A stretch of 64,000 nt of DNA from Diphasiastrum complanatum (Eukaryota > Streptophyta > Lycopodiopsida > Lycopodiales > Lycopodiaceae): assembly GCA_029204225.1 (NCBI GenBank), contig CM055095.1, positions 14,970,049 to 15,034,048 on the forward strand. The letters are read 5' to 3'. A program made the translations under genes and the position numbers. The notes beneath the pieces were generated by a model. It had not been told where the DNA came from. It was given only the letters and a program-made list of their open reading frames with translations, and did not search any database. This document shows, in pieces, positions 23,539-38,264 of this stretch; positions within the stretch are counted from its first letter, which is position 1; each line of letters starts with the position of its first letter.

Positions 23539-26500
23539 CTACAAATCAGAAGTTCACAAAACACAATAAATAGAATGAAAAAGAATACCGTTGAGGTTTA
23601 TGAAGGCATTGAACAGCGCAACTTGAAAGAAAGTTTAGGTGGACCAAAATTCTCGTGCCATACACACACCAGTCTCCACCTCAAAATAAGACCTCAAAAA
23701 CAGAAGTCTATAAAGAGTGACAATTGGATGTTAACTGTAAAAATCATAAATGTGATGCTAAATTACAAATAGTAGTCTTTGAAAAGTATATATTGTACCT
23801 TATCATAGATAGACCAATTAACAGGGTAGGCAAAGAGCTCCTCCTTGGTCTTTGGAATGGTGTCAATTAACTGCTTTGCATCTAGTATGTTCTTGTTTTC
23901 AGGCAGTCTAGCTTTCTCCAAGCTGGGTTCTCGGTCACGACCCTTAGCTTCCCTGTCTTTTTCCTTGTCCTTCTGTTTCAACTTTTCTTTTTCTCTGTTC
24001 CAGTCCTTTGACCTAACATGATCTCTATCGATTTCTCTGTCCCGATCTCTTCGACTTCTATCACTAAGCTTGTCAATAAGCCTTCGACTTTTATCTCTAC
24101 CTCCCTCATTTTTCTTGTCATCCTTGGCAGGGGAGGTAGTGTTTCCAATATTTGACAAGCTTTTGGCAAACTCTGCAGCTGCAACAAGATTTGGAGCAAG
24201 CTTTGAGGAAGATTTTGGATTAGGAGGCATTGCAGGCAGTTCTTCAGCAGAATAGTCAATTGGCACCAATGGACGTAATTTATGATCTTTTGACGTGTCA
24301 TATTCATCTTCTTGATGAAAGACCGATGGGACACAAGCCCGTCTTCCAGATCCTATGATCCCAAACTCAAATTTTCTAGGAGCAGAACCAGCATTCAGCT
24401 TCTCACAATTCTCATTCATTGGATTTGAAGTCGCATCTTCTCCAATCCTTCTGGGATAGTAAGTACCATTGCTATGAGCTGATTTTGCTGAGAACACAAA
24501 CTAAAAGAGTTAGTCAGTCTGTCCGATACGAGAACGACAAGATGAGCCAATGCTAACAAACAGAGATAGAAGAATATATTGGAGATTACCAAACAAGAAA
24601 AGGACGACCATCTTCACTAGAAGTCTTGAAACAAAAAAGTGTGCTTTCTTTCTACCAAAAGCCAGGTTCAACAAAAACTGATAAAGGCACAAAAGATAAA
24701 TGGGATCTGAAACCCAACAAATGTCTCACACTTTCTTACTCACAAAGATCCTCAAGGAGGAAAAGTTTCCTTAGGAAAAAACTTACCTTCTAATCTGCAG
24801 TCGGTCATCAGCCTATATGCTACAGTATGTGCAATCTTGATTAATGAGAAAAGGCAAATTTAGAAGTGTAAAGATGGCTTGCTGCTTAAGCATGCTAAAC
24901 AAACCGGAGAAAGGACCCTATAGAGAATATATTTTGCAAGATCAAGACGTCTTTCAATACACAGAGCACCACAGAACCAGCACAAAATTGCAAAAACCTG
25001 ATCAATGAATAGAATCTGCCTTTCATCTGTGCAAAGTAGACCTATGATTTGAACCCCATGCATGAAACAAATATTGAAATCAATTTTATAACACCTTTGC
25101 TCAACTGTGAAAAATTACATTCACCTTATTCATAGCTGAAAACAATTTGAATGAACTGTATCAAATTGTACATCATAAGGTTGAGTCACCAAGGGTTTGC
25201 AGGGCAATAAAAAAGGACTTTTGACAATGTCTCCATCAGATTTGACAAGTTCATTTGGAGATTTTTTAAAGCTCTAACCTTGTTTGAATCAGTTAAACGT
25301 CATGACACTCGCATGCCTGCATCAGAAAAGAGGGTTCTGGTTAGAAATACTTACGACTTGGAAGTTCATTTGATTCGTTTCCAGAAGCTGCTCTCATTGA
25401 GTCATTCCCATTCTTTAAAGGAAGACTGCCCGCTCCAGACTCTTCCTTCCTTAAGATATCAGTGTCAGGCTGTCTAGTTGTGTTGATTTCCATTTTGACT
25501 ACTGCATTTGAAGCTTCATCAATCTTACATTTTTTTGCTTTTGCTAGTTCCTGTTCTTCACGCACACGATCTGCTACATCTTCCTCCCTTTCCCTTTGCC
25601 TTCGCTTACGCTGCTCATCCTGAAAATTTCCCCTATGATGACGCTTTCCCCAGTCATCATCATCATCATTATCTTCCTCCTGCTCCTTCACCTCCCTTCG
25701 CCTGTCCCTCTCTCTTTCTTTCTCCCTTTCTTTGTCATGTAGTCGTTGTCTTTCCCTTTCACGCTCACGGGCTTCCCATTCTCGTTCACGCTCCTTGTAT
25801 AAACGCTCTACTTCTCTTGTACAGATCTCCCGATCTCTTTCTCGCCGAGAACGCTCCCGCTCTCGCTGTCTCTCAAATCTCTCTAGCTCATTTTCCTTTT
25901 CTCTCTCCACTTCCCGATATCTGTCTCTTTCTCTACCCCACTCTACACACCGTCCTTGTTCCAGACCACTTATTCCAGGCCTTTCTAAATTACAAGCAGT
26001 TATATCCTCGCTGGTCATTTCATCCTCGTTTTTCCCAGCTGGATCATCCACAAGAAGGTTGATAATGAAGAGATCATTGAAAAAACTATATTTTATATCA
26101 TTATTAATAATCTGAGTAGCATATATGCATGCAACGAGACAGGAAAACATCAAACAATGATTGACAAGAACCGGCAAAAGAATTATCATGGTCAAAATCA
26201 TCCGATAAACAAACACCTAATATGTAGAATTAAAGAGTAGCGTACCACTTCTTGTCTCATCGAGATTTCCATCTTTTGATTTCACAGAGCCTTCCAAAGC
26301 TGATGACTTTCCAGTTAGTTCAGATGTGGTGGGGAGGGCTGGAGGGAGAGGAAGAGGCTTCCTCGCACTGCAATGCAAAGGATGACTTAAAAAGATGTAC
26401 GGGTAACGGGATAAGTTGAAATATGAAGAATGCAGTAAGAAAATTGAAAAGAAAATGCTGAAATTCCTAATCAGAAAGCAAGACATGCGATTGCAAAGCT

Positions 26501-29068
26501 CAGATCAAAACTAGAAATTAGAGCCTATAGCATACCAGTAGTTCTGCATATAAAACCTACAAATCTAATATCTACCTTTCAATGCACTTACCGCTCCTCT
26601 ATTATGCTAGTCAACTTTTCCAGTGCAGAATGGTCAGCCTGCCTGTCTGAGTCATTGACAAGTCCAAACTTTTTCCCATCATCTTCAGATTCAGTATCAA
26701 CAGAAGATACACAATCTTCCTTCAACTGGCCAGGAGGCGGCTTTTCAGGGGTTTTCTCCACACCTGGAGCCGTTTCTTCTTCTTTGTCATCCTCTTGAGC
26801 TCTTTCCTTCAACTGAATTTCTCTTTCCTTTTTCAGATTCACATAGCATTCCAAGTATTCACGTGTTGCCTGATTCACATTTAGCTGACTTCCCCAAAAC
26901 AAAAGATTGTAGGTTAAATTGATAAACAAAAACATTGAAAAATAGCTTCTTTGACTAAACCATAAGACAGTACTGATGCACGTACGGTTCCATATTCCTG
27001 ACGCACTTTGCCACCGACTAAAGACAGGTATACAATCATACATCATCTCATGAATCAACTTATAAATTCTCTATAAGTATTAATTTATTGTGAACGAGAA
27101 TGCATCTTTGCAAACTTAAAATCTTGAAGTTCATTGCCCCCAACACCTTCCAGCATCCAGAGCATCATTCCTTGAGCAAACCTTCCAAGGTTTTACAAAT
27201 AACCAATTTAGAGGATACACTTGTCAAGGCGAACTCCAAATGGAGTTACGGAATTATGGCTCTGGGATCTGTAAGGTGAAAGTAGCAATCTGGAAATAGC
27301 ACAAGCCATATTACATGTCTATAACTCTCCCTAATAGTAAAACTAGTCAAAAATTTGCTGCAGATATGCATACGCTGAAGAAGATGGCACAAATATATGT
27401 ATTGAAGAGATACCACATGAACAGTCTTTTTTTAAAGCACTTCCAGCATCAAACTATGAAATTGTTTTAGGGTTTCTTTTTTGCTAATTTTATTCTTGGC
27501 ATTCTGTTATAGCGTAAACAAGTGCTAATTTAGGGTTCAGGGAACAATAACAACTCTATACAGTGTAGAGTATAATCAATCGACTATCCCATCATGTCTC
27601 TGAATTCCTGACTCCTAAGACTCTTAATGTTAATTTCTAATCAACATATGCTAATATTGAGTGCTCAATGGCCACTAGCTTTAATGTAGCTCTTTGTTAA
27701 GAGTTATAACTTAAGAAGATTGAAATTAGCATAGCTCTTCAAAAATACTCAATAGTAGGTATAAGGCTTACAGCTTACCAATGATTTTAGACGTCACACT
27801 TCAGCTTTTAAGCAAGATTCAAAATAAGTTAGTGGTCACATAATACATGACACACATTGATTATAGACTCGAATCCCATCTCCTAACTGTTGATTCCTAA
27901 ACCACAAATGTTGAGGCAACTTCAGTGCTTGTTATAAGTCATAAATTGATAAAATTGAAACTTGAGGACCTCTTTGATATTATTTTGAAACACAATAGTA
28001 GGTACCTGATCAATGGCACCTCAGATTCAAAACCTAGAATCAAGGTTAGAATCACTGGCTGCATTGCTCAGCATCAAAACTTATAACTTAAGAATACTGA
28101 GGAGCCTTTTGAGAATGGTTTAGATCTTTGAACATGGGAATAGGTACCCAGAAGACATATTAACAATCAAATTTATACGCCTAGCCCTAGGCCCTATGAC
28201 ACTATACATCGGAGTATATATCTATAAATAAATCCCTGAACACTAGGATAAATCACATAGATCAAATATAAAGAGAACTTTGCCACTTGTGGATCAACTC
28301 AATGAAGTTCAAATGTATCCGATTGAGGTGTTGTAAGATGCTAGACTATGTTTCCTATCGTGGCATTGGGCATCACGGCGTTAGCATCACTTATTTTATG
28401 CTCCACTTAAGAATACTGAGGAGCCTTTCGAGAATGGTTTAATATGACACTATAAATAGGAGTATATATCTATCAATAAATCCCTGGACACTAGGATACT
28501 TGTAACTTCACATAGATCAAGTATAAGAGAATTTTTCCACTTGCGGATCAACTCAATGAAGTTCAAATGTATCCGATTGAGGTGTTGTAAGATGCTAGAC
28601 TATGTTTCCTCTCGTGGCATTGGGCATCGCGGCGTTAGCATCACTTATTTTATGTTGGTCACATGTCCTTTCACCCCAAGGAACCTCGAGTCCTAGCAGA
28701 TTACCCCATTGGTAACGTTCTTTCTTTGAAATCTTGGGTGAGTCCATTACTAAGCATACTACATCATAACTTAAGCATACATTCATTTTATTTTGAGACC
28801 AAGCAAAAATATATAGCTAAAACTGAGAGTGTATATTTGATGGAGTTAGAGTAGAGTTTAGAAAAATGAACAGTTGCCCAATTGAAAAAGTAAATGCTCT
28901 CCGTACCATACAATCCTGGACTATAACTCTCTCTTCTTAGTGGTTACTTCTACATTTTAATAATTTGGTTAGTGCAATAAGTTTGTTTCGACAACATTGA
29001 GTCTAGCTTCCATCATAATTGGATGTACTTCTTTCATTTATATGCCTTTTGGCATGAAAATATATTAA

Positions 29069-29129
<61 letters not shown>

Positions 29130-29853
29130 CGAGTCCGGAGGGTTCCAAGGCATTCCGAGGAGAGATCTGTCAGTTCTGTTCCTTACACGAGGTGGAATCT
29201 GAGGAGCACTTCATCTTCCCATGCCCTACCTATTACGAGATGCAAGGGAGATATCATGGCTTATTCTGAGATATCCCGGTCACACAACGTTCATTCATCA
29301 CATACGAGGATCCATGTTGCGTTGCACTTATGGTACGAGAGAGATGTACCTCCTACGACAAGACTTATGTCAGACAGATCAGCAGAGTCACCCAGCACCA
29401 CAACTACAGATCCATCATTCTTTTTCAGGAGGAGCCCTAGGACAGATCCAGAGTCCGTTGATATCTGTGATGATGATGATGACGATGATACCATGCACAT
29501 ACACTCACACAAGAGATCAAAGAAAGTATACTAGACAGTCACATTGCGGCCTGAGCTATCCGACCTACCAGTACGAGACGCACATCTCTTCGATAGTCTT
29601 CCCGACAACGCCAGCAGCACGCCCCTGCTCTACTCCCTGTAGCAGCTCGCGTTACATCATTTCTCATCCCCAGCAGAGCATGACCGTATATATTTATTAT
29701 ATTTCCCATTTCAGAGCATAGTTTGGTTCAGTTCTACTACTTAGTAGTTTGTTTACATGTACTTTCTCTACTGTTTGAGAGACGTTTTATGCAGTCCCAC
29801 TGATACCACACACTTGACAGGTACTTTGAAAAGACATTAATAAAGCTCAAGCT

Positions 29854-29924
<71 letters not shown>

Positions 29925-32900
29925 GTGAGCATTTATTGCAGTTTGGAGAGAGTCCATGAGTTAGCCATTTATAATGGCCTAACTTGCTGGCCAGAATCAG
30001 GCAAATATACTTGTCATCCTCACAGTGGCGGACATAGTGTCATTGATTACCTCATAGGATCACCATCCTCCATACCTCTCATCTCTAATTTTCATCTCTC
30101 CCACTAGCCTTTCTGATCATTCTTTTCTCTCCTTCGCTATTGGCCACCTCTCACTTCACCAGTCATCCTCCCATCATGTGCTTACCCGTGCACCCAAATA
30201 TAAATTCAGCTCTCTATATATGCCAATTTACCAGGAGTCTTCGGCCTCCTTACTCCACTCCTTCCCCCATACTGTACAATCGAGACACAAGCTGCCTTCC
30301 TTACCACCTCCCTTCATATTGCTACTTCTCTAGGCTTTCCGTTTAAGCCCCATAAAGGGAAACACACACGTTCCTCACCGCTCCGTCCTCTACACCCAAC
30401 GTGTCGTTCTTTTCATCACCTTGTCACCCATGCACGTACTCATGCTCCCCACCTTCTCCACCCCGCCCAACGTTCTTACCACTGCACACTCTGCCGGACA
30501 AAGCGTGCTTATGATGACTCTGAAGGAAAGCGTCTTGTTGACCTTCTCTTTAGCTCTTCTTTAGGCACTTTTTGGCGTGAGTTTATCCCTCGTGCTCCAC
30601 CACCTTTCCTAGATGACCTCCGCATATGGGCCAACTATGCTACTAGCCTATATACCATACCCACTGACGCACCCATCTCTATCTCTCCACGCCCTTCTGA
30701 GTTCACCTTCTTCACCTCTGAGATGGTACTTGCAGCTATCAAGAGAATGAAGTCCCATAAGGCAAGAGACATCGAAGACCTCGAATCTGGACTCTTAGCC
30801 TATGCTGTTGTAATAGATCCTAACACCACAGTAGGGCAAACACTATCTGATCCACCCAACCTTGCCTACTCCCTGATATAGAGTAAGCCCCTCCTAGCCC
30901 AGTGTGAGGACTGGTAGCATGCAACTGAAAAGTGTCAGCCACGTGTCACTGACGTGGCCGACTGCACGTCGGAACCCAACTGGGAGCCCTGTCCTGCTGA
31001 CAGGGTCCCTAGACTGTGTTAGGCCCGCCATGGCTATGGACCATGCTGGGGCACACTACTCACACTGTCTTGCCCTATTGGTCGTGTACGCTGGACACGA
31101 CCCTGACTATGGTATCTGACCGATCTATGTTCTCTAGGGTTCGGCATTGGTCACGAGCTCGTAACACTCCCTCCCCCTTAAGAACCGTCTTGGTCCTCTA
31201 AGACAAAGTCTAGAAAAATCTTGTGAAGGACGCTGCCTCTTTCCCAAGTGGCATTCTCAACAGGCTGATCATTCCAATTGACCAGATATTCTCGGTATAG
31301 AGTATGACGAGTCTGCCTCTCTACTATCAAGAATCTCCTCTGGTTCATGTGGAGGTTGCTGAGAATCCAATGGGAGAACTAGAACAGTGTCCCCTACCAG
31401 ATTTTCTGATTACTTCTGGTAGTTTAAGTTTTTTAACCAGGGTGTAGTTGATGAAATTATGGGTTGCCCCATCATCAACCATAACTCTTACTGACTGGTT
31501 ACCAACTTTCCCATGCATACGTACTAGGTCATGCGGCCCAAAGCTGAAGGGTCTCGCTAGCATTTCATGATCTTCATGATACACTTTGATCTCGGAAGCT
31601 GCCGAGTCACTGGGGAAACTTACAGTCTAAACAAGATGAACTTGTTTCTTATCTTTTTAATCTTTCTTAGTGAAAGGCCCCTTGGGACACTGTCTGACTG
31701 TGTGTCCCTTGCCCATACACACAATGCACAAACGCTCTTGTTTGGCTTTCTCAAAATCTTCTGGTTTTAAGGGCTGTATGAGTGAAGGGCATTTCTGAGG
31801 AGCTTCACCTTTAATTTTATCTTCTTTGTTTCCTTTTAAAAATTTCATTTTAAATTGAAAGTCTTTCTGAGGAGGCTGCTCAGAAAGAGGCTGTTGTCTT
31901 GCCATCTTCCTACCCAATGAATCATCATAGATTTGAGCATATCTGAGAGCTTGCTCAAGGGTGGTAGGTGAGTTTCTCTGGACCTGTACTTTATATTCAT
32001 CTTTCAGGCCACGGACAAATCCCGTGATTTTCTGATAATCATCCATATTTTTAATTTTCAAAATTGCTTCTCGGTACTGCGAGATATATTGGATGAGGGA
32101 CTTGTCCATTACTATTCTTTCCCAGGCTTTCCAGGCTCTATCAAGTTCATTCTCTGGTAGAAATTCTCTTAGGAAAGCTTCTTCAAAAGCTTTCCATGAC
32201 CGGGGAGTCTACCCAGTCTTTTGGAGATTTAACCACCACTTATAGGCCATGGGCCCTAAGGAAAGATTGGCCTCGATTGCTTGCAAATGGTCAGGGGTCT
32301 GTTTAAGATCATGAATGTTCTTCCATTTGCTGAGGAAGGTTTGTAGAATATCTGCGTTTCTATTCTTCTCTTCCCCAATAAAAGTAGGAGGCTTTAAATC
32401 TTTAAAGACACTGGGGTGAGACCGCAAAGTCTCCCCCGAAACTGATGGAAGTGGAGAAGGGGACAACTGAGAAGTGGAGGGAAGGCTTTCTTTCGCGGAA
32501 CTCAAAATCAAGCCTTTGAGTTCAGCGAACGAGTCGTCCACACTGGACTTGAAATTGGCTAATGCCAACTTCAGTTCATCCACCTCTGTTACCAAGTGGA
32601 GAAATTGCTCCTTGGTAACCAGTTCGTCGAGTTCTTCGGCGAACTGTTCCTGTTCTTCCATTTCCATGGGTTCTTTCCCTTTACTGTAAGCCAAGGCTTC
32701 TGTTTCAAGCTCGTCGATGCCCCTCTCCGGGGGTTGATCAGGTCCCTGAGGAGTGGTCATTTTCAGAAACTGAAAGAGAGGTTCCTTAACTTCTGAAAAA
32801 AAAGTCAGAAAGACTAATTTACAACTGTACAAAGTAAGGAAAGAAAACTTAGCTCTTTCTGAGAACTGTACTTCCACAGAGAGAATCAAGAAAAGCCCTC

Positions 32901-35900
32901 TCAGCTCTTCTTCAACTGCTTTCAGACTTGTGGCTCTGAGAATTTTGAAAAGAAGGCTGAAAAACTGCAAAAAGATCTGAAATCTTTTGCTATCCCCCCT
33001 CGCTGATCTGACAGCACCTCAATTTGTCCACAAAAAGCCAAATTGAAGTCCAATTTGTCCACAAAAAGCCAATTTGAAGTCCAAAGGCACTTCTGAATTC
33101 TGAAATTTCAGAAACCCCCTGCTCGATGATCTGGCAGAAGTATTATTGCTCCAAATCTTTGAAGTTGGGGCCCAAAACTTTATCTAAAATCTGGATTTTC
33201 AGAAGTACTGGCAGCGCTGACCCTGCTCTTCCCTTTTGGCTTCAAAATCGTTGAGAACTACTGAATTTTCCCCTGGAAACCAGATGCAAGTCTCTGAATT
33301 TACAGCGATGGAGGTGCTTGCTTATTCCTACTCTAATTCCGCTAGGAAATCTATACAAAACTCTCTGAAATCAGTGTAGAACATCTGCTTTTCCAGCGAG
33401 TTTCTTCCACAAGGAATTCTACTTCCTACAACCGTATATTCTGAGTGAAATTCAGAAGTTTGAAGGCTGCACCTACAGCGATTCTCCTCCTCTAATTCTT
33501 TCTGAGAAACTGAGAGATTTTTCCTATCCTCTGATAGCTTTCTCTACTGCTGCTACTAGGCTCCCCAAGATGGAGATGGCTCTGATACCAGTGTAATAGA
33601 TCCTAACACCACAGTAGGGCAAACACTAACTGATCCACCCAACCTTGCCTACTCCCTGATATAGAGTAAGCCCCTCCTAGCCCAGTGTGAGGACTGGTAG
33701 CATGCAACTGCCAAGTGTCGGCCACGTGTCACTGACGTGGCCGACTGCACGTCGGGACCCAACTGGAGGCCCTGTCCTGCTGACAGGGTCCCTAGACTGT
33801 GTTAGGCTCGCCATGGCTATGGACCGTGCTGGGGCACACTACTCACACTGTCTTGCCTTGTTGGTCGTGTACGCTGGACACAACCCTGACTGTGGTATCT
33901 AACCTATCTATGTTCTCTAGGGTTCGTCACTGGTCACGAGCTCGTAACAGCTGCCAACCTCCTTGCTACCACACTAGCCACTCTTCTCAATGCTACAGTT
34001 GTCTCTGGCTTCCCATCATCCTACTGCACCAACATCATCCACCCTATCCATAAAAATGGTGACCTGATTCTTGATCACTACCGCACTATCATGATTGGGC
34101 ATGTTCTCGTGAAGTTATATGGTACCATACTTCAGTCTGTAGTGAGCTCATAGGCGGAATCTAGGAGATTACATGCATTGGGACAGGCAGGTTTCCAATC
34201 TCATTATTCTATCGCTGAGCTTGCTGCATGCTTGGTGATATTCTGATTGCCATCCTCCTTTATGCAGACAGCGGATGATGTGGTACTAGGGGTTACAGAG
34301 GCAGCTGGATTGCTTATAGGGCTTTTGTACCAGATGGGGATTGGGGGTAAACATTCAAACTTCGAAAATTTAATTCAAGACCTGTCACCTTACTACTTAG
34401 ACAATCCTAATTTCTCACCTGCACTCTGCATGGCCTCCTCATGGAGGAATGCGTACACGTCCTCCTCTGACTGGTCTCTCGGTGGCAACTCTGGAACCTT
34501 TGACATCGATCAGATCGGGATTAACCTACGCACATGTCACAATGCACATTGAAATCAAGACAATTTAACAAAATTTGGAGGGCCGAGTCCCGACAAAAGT
34601 TAAAATTTAGCTACATAGTACAGTCTAGTATCTACTATCATGTATCTACTAATTGCCAACTGGGTCCTGCCACCTGGGATGATGGATCACATGTTAGAAT
34701 TTAGAAATTATAATTTATGGTGTACAAGTTACCTGGATAGGCTTTGCAGTGGTTTGGAGTCTACCCAAAAGTCTCAGGTTGGCGTGTACGTACACTAGCC
34801 TCTCCAACTGCGCTGATGATAGTCGATTCCTCTTCTTCTTGTGAATCATGGAATGGACACTCTAGTTCCTCTCACATGGAAGTGCAGTCCTGTGAGAGAA
34901 TCTTGATGGCAAGGCGACGCAATTTGGGGACATCAACCCTTCGACCACCATGACATGGGACGTAGCTGGCCTGAATCACAATTCAAGGGGCAGTTAGTAC
35001 TTACTACTAGCAACTTGCAAGATGCAACCAAGTTCCAAGTTCCAACAAGTTACAATATGATTGACTAACTGTGCAGTAAAATATAAAGTAACAAGTTTAA
35101 ACTGTAATGGACCATGCCACATGGTCAGTTTATTACCCTCTCTCAAAAGCGTCGGGCCAGTGGCGAACTCCAAGGTCTCCTGCCTGAAAATCTGAAGCTC
35201 ATCCAGCAGGTTATCCTGCTCGCGTACATCAGGATAAACTCGATATAGGCATTCCAGCCATCCCTGAGCTCTATCTGTGAACGGCTCCTCATTCCTCCAA
35301 GGTGGATGGAGTATGTGGGCCATGGCATGCAGGGGCCTATGAAACCACTCCCACCTGCTCAACTAAAGGAGCCGGACCTCCGTAAGCCTGCAAGAATTAA
35401 GATTCAAGAGTCAAGACACAGTAATAATTATACAATATAGTACAATGTACATGATAGATCAATCATCATAGTACATACTGCATACTGCATACTATTGTCT
35501 ACATACTACATTTGAAATTTGAATCTTGATTCTTGATATACATAATACCTCTCTGGGCTAATGGTCGTGCAAAGCCTCAACTGCTCGCCCAGCCTGTCCA
35601 TGAACTCGTACAAGAGGCCCAATGTGCAGCCCTCTCGATCTGTAAGGCGCAGGCAGGACAGTGTAGATGGGCTGTAGGCCCACCACAATGGATCGAGCCT
35701 CATCCCAAAATGGTGAATGCATAACGGTCCGCTCGAATCTCTTACTCTTGGGCTCCTGTGACGGCCCCCACTGCGCCCAGTCAACAGCAACAACCATATG
35801 CCTCAAGCCCTAGAGAGCTTTCAGCAGTCGTTCCAGGACCAGGAACATAAATGCAAACCTGCATAGATGATAGGGCACATTGCACAAGTGACAAATTCTA

Positions 35901-38197
35901 AGTCCTAACTTCTGACAAGAGTCAAGAGTCAAGACAATACATGGCACATGCAATGTGCATCATTGCATGAAATATTTACCACTACTAACTAAACAGTAAA
36001 TAGTAAATACTTACCAAGTTCCAACAGTCTACAGAGGCGCATTCAAGAATCAAATTTGAGTTGCAACTTGCATACCTGGTGGGGGCAGGTCTCAAGACAT
36101 CCAAGGTGGACTGTCTCCTGAACATGGCTAGGACCCTAGGCTTCTTGGTGACAAATCTCACCAAGAACCGTGCAGTACGCACCACCTCTGCAATCCATGG
36201 AATCTTGGCCACATCCTCGACCAACAAGTCCAGGCAGTGTGCAGCACAAGGTGTCCAAAAGATGTGGGGGTAGGTCTCATAACGAGCCTACCCATGGAGA
36301 CGTAGTTTGATGCATTATCTGTGACCACCTGCACAACCATACAATGCAATGTGCAATGTGCATGAGTTTGGAATTCCGAATTCAAGACTCAAGTGCTCAG
36401 TGGCAACTGCTTAGACTTTAGTGAACCATAATCCACTGTTAATCAATCCGAAATCGCCATTGAACAATGAACATTCAACATTGACATTTACAAATTAGTA
36501 ATTACCTGTAACCTAATACCATTTAAGTTTTAACATTATAGGTAAACTGTAAACCGTAAATTGTAATAAGTATGATATATATACCTGTACAACGTGCTGT
36601 GGTCCGACCTCCTCAATGGCAGCTCGAATATGTGAGAACATGTACTCGCCCGTGACTGCCTCCCCAGAGGTGTCGATGGATCTGAGAAACATCGTCCCCA
36701 TGCACGAAGACACCAGGATATTCAATATGTGGCGCCTCCTCGTATCGCTCCAACCATCAGATATGATGGTGCAACCATACCTAGTTGAAAGTTCACAGGT
36801 GACAAGTGACAAGTCACTGGACCGTGGTCACGACTCACGACTCACTTACAGGTGACAAAACAAGATGAATCATGATTCATGATAGATCCATCATCCGAGA
36901 GGAATCAGGATAGATCTTAAATTGTAAATTGTAATTCAAATTTCATGGCAAATTCCAATGATAAATGATCATTTGAATATTCATGATTAAACATAAATAG
37001 CTAGCTGCAGCCTGCAAATTGCAATTGACAAGTAATTTACAATTAACGCCTGCAATTTAAGTTTTAACAATCATCATAAAGTCTTTAAAGTTTAGAGTAG
37101 ATAAAGTTAAAAGCAAGTAGTACGTACTGGGCCCATGCCTTCCTGAGAGGCTCTAGCTTCTGGTCAACAGAAGCCCCTTCGTCCTCGGGTGCTCGCAACA
37201 TGGCCCCTGCCATAGTTAGCTCGTATGATTCGGGCGAAGCCCTCTGTTCCACACGAGTTCCTTCTTGTAGAGTTTGTTGTTCCACCCATTCAGATAGATG
37301 GAGCTTTCCAGCTTGTTGTGTATATTCAGTATATTCAGAGGGTTCAAGCATTTCCAGATGCAGATGCAAGATATACACAGATAGCACTTGCTTGCTCACA
37401 CTACCTTCATGATCAGGGATACAGGCTATCATGGTTCTCCCAAGCATCCCACTTCCGCCTTGAGTCATTTGGTATCTCTATTGCAAAGCTCCCCTCAGGT
37501 ACTCATCAATATATCAGACGCTTCCTTATATCGGGCATATCTCGATTGTACTTGGAGGCGACAGCTTGGGGTTAAGGCCAACTATTACTGGACTCATTTT
37601 ATTGAGCTAGACACAGCAGGGTTCCCAGGTTTGCCACACTATTTGGACCCGAGATTATCACACGGCCTCAGATTTACTTTGGGACAGCTCCGCGTATCAT
37701 CATATCAACTGACTATTGAGACTGGAAGGTTCCATGGTATCTCACGATAGGAGCGGATTTGCCAATTATGTTCCTTGGATGAAGTGAAGTCAAAGGAGCA
37801 CTCACAGCCTACGAGGACTCCCGATGCCTTGCACTCATGATTCGAGAGATGTTTTTACTGCGACATGACCTATGTAGGCAGCCCAACAAAGTCATGTTTC
37901 CCAACCTCAAATTACCTCCTTCTCTAGGAGAAGATGGAACCTGCGACCACCAAAGGCCCTTCATTCTACAGCTTTTATTACATCTTTCTATAGCATCAAC
38001 AGGACAGGATTGGATGACAGTGTCATACCTCTATGCTCCCTTTTTTTTTCGCTTTAAGCCAAAATCTAGTTCAAACCAACTCCGAACGATTCATTCATTT
38101 CAAATAGCGATTCAAGGTTCGAACTGCAATACGTGGAAATTATGTTCCTTCGTAGCTTATGATCTCTCCTATTGACTATATAACGTGTCTAATTAAG

Positions 38198-38264
<67 letters not shown>

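Larger units (their letters stand above)
30809..33949 (-). mobile_element. Non-autonomous LTR retrotransposon (gag/protease remnant, no RT core), inserted in LINE
   Basis: Two direct LTRs of 358 bases each (30809-31166 and 33592-33949) are about 95 percent identical by eye. On the minus strand each begins TGTTACGAGCTCG and ends GATCTATTACA. A tRNA-iMet primer binding site (33577-33590) and a polypurine tract (31167-31180) mark the orientation as minus. Likely target duplications are GCTGT before and GCTGC after, one mismatch. The 2.4 kb interior encodes gag, a protease remnant and a chromodomain-like tail, but no RT, RNase H or integrase core. It resembles TR-GAG elements, which need a helper element to move. 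Confidence 0.85.
29921..38200 (+). mobile_element. LINE copy 2, split by an LTR element and a hAT remnant
   Basis: LINE pieces lie at 29921-30808, 33950-about 34345 and about 37250-38200, all plus strand and in the order expected for one element. The first piece encodes the end of the endonuclease (WPESGKYTCHPHSGGHSVID, then YLIGSPSS and an LSDHSFLSFAI-like stretch) and the RT N-terminal part (EFTFFTSEMVLAAIKRMKSH). The second gives FPSSYCTNIIHPIHKNGD, LVKLYGTILQSVVSS and a YADD-like block with small disruption near 34265. The third has YTQIALACSHYLHDQGYRLS, a TWRRQLGVKANYYWTHFIEL stretch and the zinc motif. It starts right after (CT)n tract 2 and ends right before tract 3. Confidence 0.65.

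Noticed and set aside
25508-26115. Ser/Arg-rich plus-strand frame resembling an SR protein
   Set aside because: It is the complement of the RE/RD-rich exon 6 of RBM25; CTC/TCT-rich antisense of GAG/CGA repeats always gives Ser/Arg.
29291-29534. Ser/Val-rich minus-strand frame and Asp-rich plus-strand frame in LINE copy 1
   Set aside because: Both arise from the GATGAT triplet run near 29470 and the LINE 3' region; no similarity to a protein.
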